Origin: JAYXXU01 sp049301135
GTDB lineage: Bacteria > Pseudomonadota > Gammaproteobacteria > Pseudomonadales > Moraxellaceae
Assembly (NCBI GenBank): GCA_049301135.1
Contig: JBAQKP010000054.1
Coordinates: forward strand, 1 to 6,378
Length of the DNA stretch: 6,378 nucleotides
Direction: 5' to 3'
Part shown: positions 1 to 5,669 of the stretch, piece by piece
Layout: each line of letters starts with the position of its first letter
Numbering within the stretch: the stretch's first letter is position 1
Made by a program: the position numbers and the translations under genes
Notes under the pieces: generated by a model
What the model was told of the DNA's origin: nothing
The model's input: only the letters and a program-made list of their open reading frames with translations
The model's database searches: none

Positions 1-132
1 GTTCAAGGAGGAGGTACCGTCACCGCAAAGACTATCCACTCGAAGATGGACATGCACACAGCGGCAACAGGATACATCCTATTAAGATGATATCGGCTCA
101 GGGGATTGGACAAACTGGCCAACACTCCAGAT
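1..132 (-). ncRNA. ssrS: 6S RNA, partial (3' part lies beyond the left edge)
   Basis: 6S RNA binds sigma-70 RNA polymerase holoenzyme as a promoter mimic and inhibits it in stationary phase. On the minus strand, positions 104-94 read CCCCTGAGCCG, followed by ATAT. This is the signature of the 5' side of the gammaproteobacterial 6S central bubble (E. coli has CCCCTGAGCCGATATTTCAT). Further along, positions 39-35 and 50-46 form the apical stem (TCCAT/GTGGA) around a TTCG-like loop. The last bases before the edge read CCTTGAAC, matching the conserved CCTTGAACC on the 3' side. About 130 of a usual 180 or so nucleotides are present. The 5' end at about 132 is inferred from the promoter. Synteny supports the call: ssrS lies downstream of zapA on the same strand, as in E. 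coli and Pseudomonas, where a 5-formyltetrahydrofolate cyclo-ligase gene usually follows. The closing stem cannot be checked here. Confidence 0.92.
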
Positions 133-139
133 TAAATTG

Positions 140-167
140 AGTATACCGAACTTGATCCTGACTACAA
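140..167 (-). promoter_or_regulatory. Putative sigma-70 promoter of 6S RNA
   Basis: Reading the minus strand, TATACT at 145-140 matches the -10 consensus in five of six positions. A weak -35 candidate, TTGTAG, lies at 167-162 with a 16-base spacer. Transcription would begin near 133-132. That places the CCCCTGAGCC signature about 30 nucleotides into the transcript, close to its position in E. coli 6S RNA. The start is inferred; the -35 element alone would not be convincing. Confidence 0.6.
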
Positions 168-230
168 GGCTACAATCACAAAAAACCAGCTGTTTGCACA
201 AAAATCATCAGGATTCAACGGCACAATATC

Positions 231-518
231 CTAGTCATCCGCTTCGACACAGCTTTGTACCTCGTCAACCATTTGTTTAATCAGGCGTTGGCAGGCGACT
301 TGTTCTTGTAGTGCTTTGTTAGCGGTCAGTAAGTCCTGACAGATGTCCAACGCGACCAGTACCGCCAAGCGTTCGGATTCGACCCGTGGCATGGCGGAGC
401 GGGCTTCACGCATTTTGTTGTCGATATAGCGGGCAGCAGCCTTGAGTGCGTCGGTTTGTTTGGCGTCGCAGGCCAGTGTATAGCTGCGATCAAAAATTTT
501 TAGTTCGACGTTGTTCAA
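231..518 (-). CDS. zapA: Cell division protein ZapA
   Basis: ZapA binds FtsZ at midcell and bundles its protofilaments, stabilising the Z ring. The 95-residue product has the family layout: a short beta-strand head with IFDRSYTLAC at residues 8-17 (E. coli has IFGRSLRVNC), a helical dimerisation region with ESERLAVLVALDI at 47-59, then a coiled coil to the end. Length is near the usual 95-110. The start is TTG at 518-516. It overlaps the TGA stop of the upstream coiled-coil gene as TTGA, and GGAG lies eight bases upstream, so translational coupling is likely. The nearest upstream ATG (540) is in the other gene's frame. Downstream on the same strand lies ssrS, the classic zapA-ssrS order. No convincing terminator separates them, so read-through into 6S RNA is possible. 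The usual Gly of the FGRS motif is Asp10 here. Confidence 0.93.
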   Translation of the reverse strand: MNNVELKIFDRSYTLACDAKQTDALKAAARYIDNKMREARSAMPRVESERLAVLVALDICQDLLTANKALQEQVACQRLIKQMVDEVQSCVEADD

Positions 519-979
519 GACGGTTGCTCCGTGGCGGCATCAGGGGTGGTTTCTGAGGAGGTTGCGTGAGAGGGGGCAGGATGCGCCGCTGTTGTCGGTG
601 CGCCGAGGCTGGCCAAGCGTTGAATAATCGCTTCGACTTTTTGTTTGGCGTGTTCGTTTTTTTGGCGGAGTAGGTCACGTTCGGCAATCAATTGCTGGCG
701 TGCGAGGGCTTGCTGTGCCAGTTCATTGGCCAGCCGTTCCATTTCGGTGCTCATGGTCTGGTGTGCCAACGCCAACGACTCATAGCGATTGGTCAAGGCT
801 TCGAGGTCTTTTTGTTGCTGTTGCTTTTGATTGATGACTTTGAGCAGTTCGTCTTTGACCCGTTGGTCTGGTTCAGGCGGCGCTTGTTGACGCAGTGTTT
901 CGTTGTCGAGCCGCGCCTCTTGAAGCTGACGCGTGAGGGTTTCGATAAGCGTGTGGAGGCGCTGAAGGTCAGCCAACAT
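515..979 (-). CDS. ZapB-like coiled-coil protein (TIGR02449-like, enlarged)
   Basis: The product is 154 residues, predicted soluble, and almost wholly alpha-helical coiled coil up to about residue 126, followed by an Ala/Pro/Ser/Thr-rich disordered tail (127-154). The conserved part is near residues 97-126: ERDLLRQKNEHAKQKVEAII, then QRLASLG. This resembles the end of the TIGR02449 proteins of about 65-70 residues encoded just upstream of zapA in Pseudomonas and relatives, which are often described as ZapB-like. The N-terminal helix (2-32) resembles their first helix. Residues 33-92 look like an extra segment, including a Gln-rich stretch at 51-56. A role in Z-ring assembly with ZapA is inferred from position and fold. 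The ATG at 979 is well bounded, because an in-frame TAG lies two codons upstream, but no clear ribosome binding site precedes it. The stop overlaps the zapA start. Confidence 0.8.
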   Translation of the reverse strand: MLADLQRLHTLIETLTRQLQEARLDNETLRQQAPPEPDQRVKDELLKVINQKQQQQKDLEALTNRYESLALAHQTMSTEMERLANELAQQALARQQLIAERDLLRQKNEHAKQKVEAIIQRLASLGAPTTAAHPAPSHATSSETTPDAATEQPS

Positions 980-1011
980 AATCTAGGTCGCATACAAACG
1001 GGTTGGCGGTT

Positions 1012-1041
1012 AATATAGGGTGATTACAGGAGATTGGTCAA
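1012..1041 (-). promoter_or_regulatory. Putative sigma-70 promoter of the zapB-like/zapA operon
   Basis: On the minus strand, TTGACC (1041-1036) and TATATT (1017-1012) are separated by 18 bases. Each matches its consensus in five of six positions. Transcription would start near 1005, about 26 bases before the ATG at 979. The promoter occupies the 66-base gap between divergent operons. It also overlaps the leader and ribosome binding site of ygfB, so the two directions may interfere. I saw no equally good promoter on the plus strand; TAATAT at 1011-1016 is the best -10 candidate there and lacks a -35. Confidence 0.55.
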
Positions 1042-1045
1042 CGCT

Positions 1046-1702
1046 ATGCAAGATGACATTTCGGGTTGGAGTGATTGGAGCGGTGCATTTCAGGCGATTC
1101 CCGAGCTGAATAGCCCGTCAGAGCTACATGGACTGATGACTGGCATGCTGTGTGTGGCGCAAGCTCCCACACCTGAGCAGTGGCAGGCGGTGTTGGCGCA
1201 GTTGGGCTTTGAGCCATTGGAAGACGCGCCCTTACAGCTCTTGACGGAGGAGTCTGAGGATCTGGCGCATGCACTGGCCGATGCCGAGTTAGACTATATG
1301 CCATTATTGCCAGACGATGAGCATCCGCTGTCAGAGCGGGTTGAGGCACTGAGCGATTGGTGCAGTGGCTTGCTGCTGGGCTTTGGTTTGGCCGGTGGTG
1401 CGGTGCGTGCTGATGAAGCGGAATTGCTGGCCGATGTACAACAAATCGCCTCGATTGCCTTCGATGACAGTGATGAGGATGAAGACGGCGAAATTAGTTA
1501 TGCGGATTTGGTCGAGTTTGTGCGCCTGATTCCACTGAGTTTGGCGACCGGTCGCGACAAGGTGTCGCTGCAAAAAACTGCGTTACTGGCCGATGTCGCA
1601 TCCAAAGCGACTGTAGAGCCGTTTAACACCGCGCAATCCAATCAGCCAAGTGCGCCATTCTTGGATGTGGTGGAGATGTTTCAGCCAGAGCGGCCATCTT
1701 AG
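1046..1702 (+). CDS. ygfB: YgfB / UPF0149 family protein
   Basis: This is an all-helical UPF0149 protein of 218 residues (E. coli YgfB has about 190). Family landmarks are SELHGLMTGML at residues 25-35, the block LLPDDEHPLSERVEALSDW at 87-105, the helix GLLLGFGLAG at 108-117, and an acidic segment 143-154 leading into YADLVEFVRL. Residues from about 185 on are a low-similarity C-terminal extension. The biochemical role is not settled. In P. aeruginosa YgfB dampens ampDh3 expression and so affects beta-lactam resistance; whether that holds here is unknown. I chose the ATG at 1046, with AGGAG at 1028-1032. The 13-base gap is long, but the in-frame TTG at 1034 lies only one base after that site and is less plausible. 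The gene is the first of ygfB-pepP-ubi, the common gammaproteobacterial order. The segment 143-154 fits an EF-hand calcium loop. Confidence 0.9.
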   Translation: MQDDISGWSDWSGAFQAIPELNSPSELHGLMTGMLCVAQAPTPEQWQAVLAQLGFEPLEDAPLQLLTEESEDLAHALADAELDYMPLLPDDEHPLSERVEALSDWCSGLLLGFGLAGGAVRADEAELLADVQQIASIAFDDSDEDEDGEISYADLVEFVRLIPLSLATGRDKVSLQKTALLADVASKATVEPFNTAQSNQPSAPFLDVVEMFQPERPS

Positions 1703-1761
1703 GGCTGCAACGCTACCAATTGTTGAACCGTGATTGACGGGTTGTGGAATGAGGGCATGTA

Positions 1762-3126
1762 ATGAATCATCTGGTGAATGCTGTGCAACAGCCTTGGATA
1801 AATGCGCAAATCCCCGCAGCGGTATTTGCCGAGCGACGGGTGCGATTGTTAGCCAATATGAGTGCGAACAGTTTGGCCTTGATTCCAACCAGTCAGGCCA
1901 AAATCCGCAACGCAGATGCCGACTACGCCTATCGTGCTGACAGTAGTTTTTTTTACCTGACCGGTTTTGCCGAACCAGAAGCTTTGGCTGTCTTGATGCC
2001 TAGTGACCCACAGCCGTATCAGTTGTTGTGTCGTGAGCGTGATCCGGCCAAAGAAATTTGGGATGGGCTACGCGCAGGTACAGCCGGTGCAGTCGCACAG
2101 TATGCGGCAGACGTGGCCTATCCGATCAGCCAGCTGGATGAGCTGATGCCCAAATTGATCAGCGGCAAACAGCGGCTGTATATTCGGCTCGGTCAGGATG
2201 CGGCATTTGACCAGCAAGTCAGTGGCTGGTTGAAAAAAGTCGCCGCTACCCAGCGGCAGGGTGGCAAAGTTCCACTAGAGATTATCCAGCTTGATCACTT
2301 GCTCGATGAGATGCGCCTGATTAAAGATCCGACCGAGATCGAGTTGATGCGCCAAGCAGCACAGATCAGTGCGGCGGCGCATGTGCGAGCGATGCAAACC
2401 GTGCAAGCGGGCATGCCTGAATATGCCCTAGAGGCTGAACTGCTGTACGTGATGCAAAAACATGGCTGCAAGACGGCGTATAACAGCATCGTCGGCGGTG
2501 GCAAAAACGCCTGTATTTTGCACTACATCGAAAACAACCAGCCACTGAATGACGGCGATCTGGTGCTGATTGATGCCGGTGCCGAGTTGAACCACTATGC
2601 GGCTGATATTACCCGTACCTTTCCGGTGAGTGGTCGGTTTAGTCCGGCGCAAGCCGCGCTGTATCAATTGGTGCTAGACGCACAGTTTGCGGCGATTGAT
2701 GCAGTACGGGTCGGGGAGCATTGCAAGGCCTATCATGAGGTGGCGGTGCGGGTGCTGACCGAAGGTCTGGTGCGCTTGGGCTTGCTCAACGGTGATGTGG
2801 CGACCTTGATTGAGGATGGCAGCTATCGGCGTTTTTATATGCATGGCACGGGGCATTGGCTCGGCATGGATGTGCATGATGTTGGCAGCTATAAGGACAT
2901 GGCCGGTGAGCAATGGCGACCGCTGCAAGCCGGTATGGTGCTGACCGTCGAGCCGGGGCTGTATATTGCGGCGGACGATGACACGGTTGAGCCACAGTGG
3001 CGCGGCATAGGGATTCGGATTGAAGATGATGTATTGGTGACTGAAGGTGCGCCAGAAGTGCTGACCGCCGGTGTACCAAAGACAATTGCTGAGATTGAAG
3101 CACTGATGCAAGGACGTGCGTTATGA
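1762..3126 (+). CDS. pepP: Xaa-Pro aminopeptidase (aminopeptidase P II, family M24B)
   Basis: This cytoplasmic dimetal peptidase removes an N-terminal residue that precedes proline. The product is 454 residues (E. coli PepP 441). The N-terminal AMP_N domain covers about 15-170 and includes YRADSSFFYLTGFAEPEAL, much like E. coli. The C-terminal pita-bread domain carries all metal ligands by alignment: Asp271 (in LVLIDAGAE), Asp282 (AADITRTF), His365 (HGTGHWLG), Glu397 (TVEPGLYI) and Glu421 (IRIEDD). Catalytic-site histidines His254 (ILHY) and His372 (DVHDVG) are also present, so the enzyme should be active. The ATG at 1762 has GAGGG six bases upstream. A 59-base gap separates it from ygfB. Its TGA overlaps the ATG of the next gene as ATGA, so the two are coupled, although peptide turnover and ubiquinone synthesis have no known biochemical link. 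Confidence 0.97.
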   Translation: MNHLVNAVQQPWINAQIPAAVFAERRVRLLANMSANSLALIPTSQAKIRNADADYAYRADSSFFYLTGFAEPEALAVLMPSDPQPYQLLCRERDPAKEIWDGLRAGTAGAVAQYAADVAYPISQLDELMPKLISGKQRLYIRLGQDAAFDQQVSGWLKKVAATQRQGGKVPLEIIQLDHLLDEMRLIKDPTEIELMRQAAQISAAAHVRAMQTVQAGMPEYALEAELLYVMQKHGCKTAYNSIVGGGKNACILHYIENNQPLNDGDLVLIDAGAELNHYAADITRTFPVSGRFSPAQAALYQLVLDAQFAAIDAVRVGEHCKAYHEVAVRVLTEGLVRLGLLNGDVATLIEDGSYRRFYMHGTGHWLGMDVHDVGSYKDMAGEQWRPLQAGMVLTVEPGLYIAADDDTVEPQWRGIGIRIEDDVLVTEGAPEVLTAGVPKTIAEIEALMQGRAL

Positions 3127-4397
3127 GTCAGTCGGTGCCGAACGCTTTGCATGAAGTCGTCATCGTCGGTGGTGGGCTGGTCGGTGGACTGTGTGCGTTG
3201 TTGCTGGCGGAAGGCGGTGTGCCAGTCACGTTGCTGGATGCCGCCCCTGCACCCAATCCAGCGCTGCTGGCCAAGCGCGATGCCCGCGTGTGGGCACTCA
3301 GTCCAGCCAATATCAGCTTGCTTGAACGTGTTGGTCTCTGGCAACAGGTCAGCCGCCACGCAACTTATACTGGTATGCAGGTGTGGAATCAGGATCATCG
3401 CGGGATGTTAGAGTTTGGCCAGCCAAATCCATCAGCGCAGACGCATGGCGTACATGCGTTGGGCAGTATGGTTGAGCCGAGTGTGCTTTCCTTGGCATTA
3501 CAAACGCAACTTGAACAGCAGCCGTTGATTCAGCTACAGCAAGCCTGTCCGGTCAGTCAGGTCGACTGGTATGGTGAGTATTGGCAAGTCAGCCTAGCCG
3601 ATGGGCAAACCTTACGGACGCGCTTGTTGATTGGTGCGGATGGTGCAAACTCACTGGTACGCCGTGCCGCCCAGATCGGTGTGCAGCGGTTGGATTATCA
3701 ACAAACTGCGCTAACCTGCGCGATTCGTACTGAGCAGCCGCATCAGGGTGTGGCGCGGCAGGTGTTTGTGAATGGCGGGATTTTGGCATTTTTGCCGATG
3801 TGTGAGTTGCCGGATCAGCCGCAGACCGGCGATTGGCAGTCGGTGGTGTGGAGTCTGCCGACGGTACAAGCGGGCGATTGGGCAGCAGCCGATGATGCTG
3901 CGTTTATGCAAGGTCTCAGTGCAGCCAGTGGTTATATGCTGGGTCAAGTGACGGCACTGGAGTCACGCGGTCAGTTTCCGTTACGCGCACAGCAAGCGGA
4001 TCAGTATGTGATGGAGGGACTGGCCTTGATCGGTGATGCGGCGCATGTGGTGCATCCGATGGCCGGTCAAGGGGTCAATCTCGGCTTACTGGATGCAGCG
4101 GTCTTGGTGGATGCGCTGCTGCATGATCGGGCGCGTGGCCTGTGGGCGCATACGCAGACGCTACGCCGTTTTGCTGCACGTCGCCGTCTGCCGAACAGCC
4201 TGATGATGCACAGCCTGTCGCTGTTGGGTTGGTTGCAAGCCACTGACCTTGCTACTTTAATGTGGCTGCGCGGTGAAGGCATGCACTGGGTTGAACAGCA
4301 ACCGGCACTGCTGGATCGGTTTAATCGGCAGGCCAGTGGTTGGCCGGACTTAAAGCACACCCGCTATCGGCAACAGCATGCATGTCTGACCGTTTAA
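3123..4397 (+). CDS. ubiI: UbiI/VisC-type FAD-dependent ubiquinone biosynthesis hydroxylase (UbiH/UbiF/Coq6 family)
   Basis: This flavoprotein hydroxylates the polyprenyl-phenol ring during ubiquinone synthesis; UbiI acts at ring carbon 5 in E. coli. The product is 424 residues with three flavin signatures: the GxGxxG dinucleotide fold at residues 16-21 (VVIVGGGLVGG), the DG motif at Asp173-Gly174 (LIGADGANS), and the GD motif at Gly304-Asp305 (LIGDAAHVVHPMAGQGVNLG). Several stretches match E. coli UbiI and not UbiH: GMQVWNQD, LGSMVEPSVLSLAL, ARQVF followed by GILAFLP, VVWSL, and GDAAH where UbiH has GNAAQ. The neighbour of pepP is normally called ubiH, so an automatic annotation may use that name; the regiospecificity cannot be proved from sequence. 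The start ATG overlaps the pepP stop, with AGGA eight bases upstream. A short inverted repeat spans the stop codon. Confidence 0.88.
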   Translation: MSQSVPNALHEVVIVGGGLVGGLCALLLAEGGVPVTLLDAAPAPNPALLAKRDARVWALSPANISLLERVGLWQQVSRHATYTGMQVWNQDHRGMLEFGQPNPSAQTHGVHALGSMVEPSVLSLALQTQLEQQPLIQLQQACPVSQVDWYGEYWQVSLADGQTLRTRLLIGADGANSLVRRAAQIGVQRLDYQQTALTCAIRTEQPHQGVARQVFVNGGILAFLPMCELPDQPQTGDWQSVVWSLPTVQAGDWAAADDAAFMQGLSAASGYMLGQVTALESRGQFPLRAQQADQYVMEGLALIGDAAHVVHPMAGQGVNLGLLDAAVLVDALLHDRARGLWAHTQTLRRFAARRRLPNSLMMHSLSLLGWLQATDLATLMWLRGEGMHWVEQQPALLDRFNRQASGWPDLKHTRYRQQHACLTV

Positions 4398-4406
4398 GCA
4401 CGGTCA
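4387..4406 (+). other. Inverted repeat across the ubi hydroxylase stop codon
   Basis: TGACCGT (4387-4393) and ACGGTCA (4400-4406) are perfect complements around a six-base loop, TTAAGC, that contains the TAA stop. No T-run follows, so this is not a standard intrinsic terminator. It may slow decay from the 3' side, affect termination of translation, or be chance. Confidence 0.35.
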
Positions 4407-4463
4407 ATCGTCTGCCACGAATGATCGACAGCGTTCATCTACAACGAAAAGGATCAAACACTC

Positions 4464-5462
4464 ATGATGGAAGTCGGCCGCGTGAAACAGTTGTGGTGCT
4501 ACCCCGTAAAATCCATGCAGGGTGCGCCAGTAGACCACAGCAGGATTGAAAAAACAGGCATGCTCGGCGACCGCAACTGGGCTTTGCGGGATGAATCCAT
4601 CGGGGAACTGACCACTGTTAGAAAGTTGCCAAAACTTCTTAAATTTAAAGCAATCTATCACGAAGATACTGCGCACCAAAGCAGCGCTCAGCAAAACATA
4701 AGCCATGGCAAAGTCGCAAACGTCAGCATCACCATGCCGGATGGTTCTACGGTCAGTAGTCAAGATCGCCAAGTGAATCAAAAACTCAGCGAAGCAATCG
4801 GGCGACCAGTTACCTTGTGGCCGTTACAGCCAAAGACCAACATCAGACATTATTTGTTGAAAGTGCCTGCCGGTGCTGAAGCCATGAAAAAACAGTTTGC
4901 CACCAAAAATCTACCTGATTTTTCTTCGGTGACTTGGCGGATGATGATGGAGTTGGCGGTTTTTGTGACCCCATTAGGCCGCTATCACGACGTGTATCCA
5001 CTACATCTGCTGACGACCAACTCGCTTGAAAAGCTAAGACAACTAGAGCCGGATGGTGATTTCCGCGTCGAAAGGTTTCGGCCGAATCTGTTGATTGAGG
5101 CGTGTACCGGTGAGGTCGATTTTGCAGAATTTGCTTGGGTAGACGGTACGCTGTACATCGGAGACACCGTATTACAGGTGGTGTCGAGAACGGTACGCTG
5201 TTCGATGCCAGCCCAGCCACAAGCAACGCTGCAAAAAGACGCCAAAGTGCTGCGTGCGCTGGAGGCACATACGCAGCGGCATCTCGGCGTTAATATTTCG
5301 GTGCTCAAGGCAGGAGCGATCCGTGTGGGTGATCCGGTGCTGTTTGAGCCGTCAGATCGCTCAGCGTTGGCACGTCGCCTCGATGCGGTTTCAGCCGGTA
5401 TCAGAAACCGAGCCATACAACGCTCATTTAAGTTGATTGACCGGCTCGCCAAAATACGTTAG
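4464..5462 (+). CDS. MOSC domain protein, YcbX/mARC type, without ferredoxin domain
   Basis: The 332-residue product has a MOSC N-terminal beta-barrel domain (about 3-130, opening VKQLWCYPVKSMQG) and a MOSC domain (about 165-300). MOSC proteins bind molybdenum cofactor through a conserved cysteine; YcbX and mARC use it to reduce N-hydroxylated compounds. Here the likely Mo ligand is Cys246 (TVRCSMP), preceded by the typical PLHLLTTNSLEKL and RFRPNLLIE (204-212) blocks. E. coli YcbX continues into a 2Fe-2S ferredoxin domain; this protein ends instead with a basic helix (about 301-332, rich in Arg and Lys), so electrons must come from another protein. The substrate is unknown. The first ATG (4464) has AAGGA ten bases upstream; a second ATG follows directly. 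It lies 66 bases after the ubi gene and may be co-transcribed. Its first third looks more AT-rich than its neighbours. Confidence 0.88.
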   Translation: MMEVGRVKQLWCYPVKSMQGAPVDHSRIEKTGMLGDRNWALRDESIGELTTVRKLPKLLKFKAIYHEDTAHQSSAQQNISHGKVANVSITMPDGSTVSSQDRQVNQKLSEAIGRPVTLWPLQPKTNIRHYLLKVPAGAEAMKKQFATKNLPDFSSVTWRMMMELAVFVTPLGRYHDVYPLHLLTTNSLEKLRQLEPDGDFRVERFRPNLLIEACTGEVDFAEFAWVDGTLYIGDTVLQVVSRTVRCSMPAQPQATLQKDAKVLRALEAHTQRHLGVNISVLKAGAIRVGDPVLFEPSDRSALARRLDAVSAGIRNRAIQRSFKLIDRLAKIR

Positions 5463-5472
5463 TGGGTTTTAA

Positions 5473-5547
5473 CCGACAGTCCGCAGTTTTAAATGCAAGT
5501 TGTTCAAAATTTGCTGGAAGGGCTTGCATGCAATAGGGAATTGTCGG
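5473..5547. repeat. Nested inverted repeats in the gap before the SutA-like gene
   Basis: An outer pair, CCGACA (5473-5478) and TGTCGG (5542-5547), encloses an inner pair, ATGCAAG (5493-5499) and CTTGCAT (5523-5529). The unpaired sides are 14 and 12 bases, so the pairs could stack as one long irregular hairpin in RNA. The right inner arm is also part of a perfect 10-base palindrome, TTGCATGCAA (5524-5533). No T-run follows. It could be a structured 3' or 5' region or a protein site. Confidence 0.35.
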
Positions 5548-5565
5548 CATGATTCACCCGTGGTG

Positions 5566-5611
5566 TTCGAGTGCTAAGCTTGAAGTATCACGCCTTATTT
5601 TTTCGAGTGCT
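5566..5611. repeat. Direct repeat TTCGAGTGCT, two copies 36 bases apart
   Basis: The ten-base word TTCGAGTGCT occurs at 5566-5575 and again at 5602-5611, upstream of the SutA-like gene. The sequences after each copy differ but both carry a TTGAAG/TTCAAG-like string. This could be a pair of operator half-sites or remains of a small duplication. Neither is shown. Confidence 0.35.
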
Positions 5612-5629
5612 TTCAAGTACTTGGTTTTT
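5604..5629 (+). terminator. Weak terminator-like hairpin after the MOSC gene
   Basis: CGAGTGCT (5604-5611) can pair with AGTACTTG (5616-5623) around the loop TTCA, with two G-U pairs, and five T residues follow at 5625-5629. The stem is weak and lies 142 bases after the MOSC stop, so termination would be partial at best. It sits only 41 bases before the next start codon and could instead act as an attenuator for that gene. Confidence 0.35.
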
Positions 5630-5669
5630 CAGCGTTTAAGTTGGCGCGTATGGGGTGGAGTGGGTAGGT

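Noticed and set aside
4..15. Strong Shine-Dalgarno-like AAGGAGGAGGTA on the plus strand at the left edge
   Set aside because: It lies within the 6S RNA gene as the complement of its conserved 3' region, and no convincing plus-strand frame follows it.
181..200. Possible terminator for zapA around CAGCTG followed by a T-run on the minus strand
   Set aside because: The only stem is the six-base palindrome itself, too short to form a hairpin with a loop, so no terminator is called.
692..1018. Plus-strand open frame of 108 codons opposite the ZapB-like gene
   Set aside because: It is a Leu/Phe-rich antisense shadow of a Gln/Glu/Lys-rich coiled coil, has no family resemblance, and runs through the divergent promoter region.
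1734..1763. Promoter-like TTGACG, 18 bases, TGTAAT just before pepP
   Set aside because: Both boxes match well, but transcription would start about 8 bases inside the pepP coding sequence and lose its start codon and ribosome binding site.
2674..3398. Long minus-strand open frames opposite pepP and the ubi hydroxylase
   Set aside because: They overlap two clearly recognised genes in full, show no family motifs, and have skewed His/Arg/Pro/Ser content typical of antisense frames.
5511..5530. Sigma-54-like TGG...TTGCA upstream of the SutA-like gene
   Set aside because: GG and GC are separated by 8 bases, not the required 10, and the surrounding consensus is poor.
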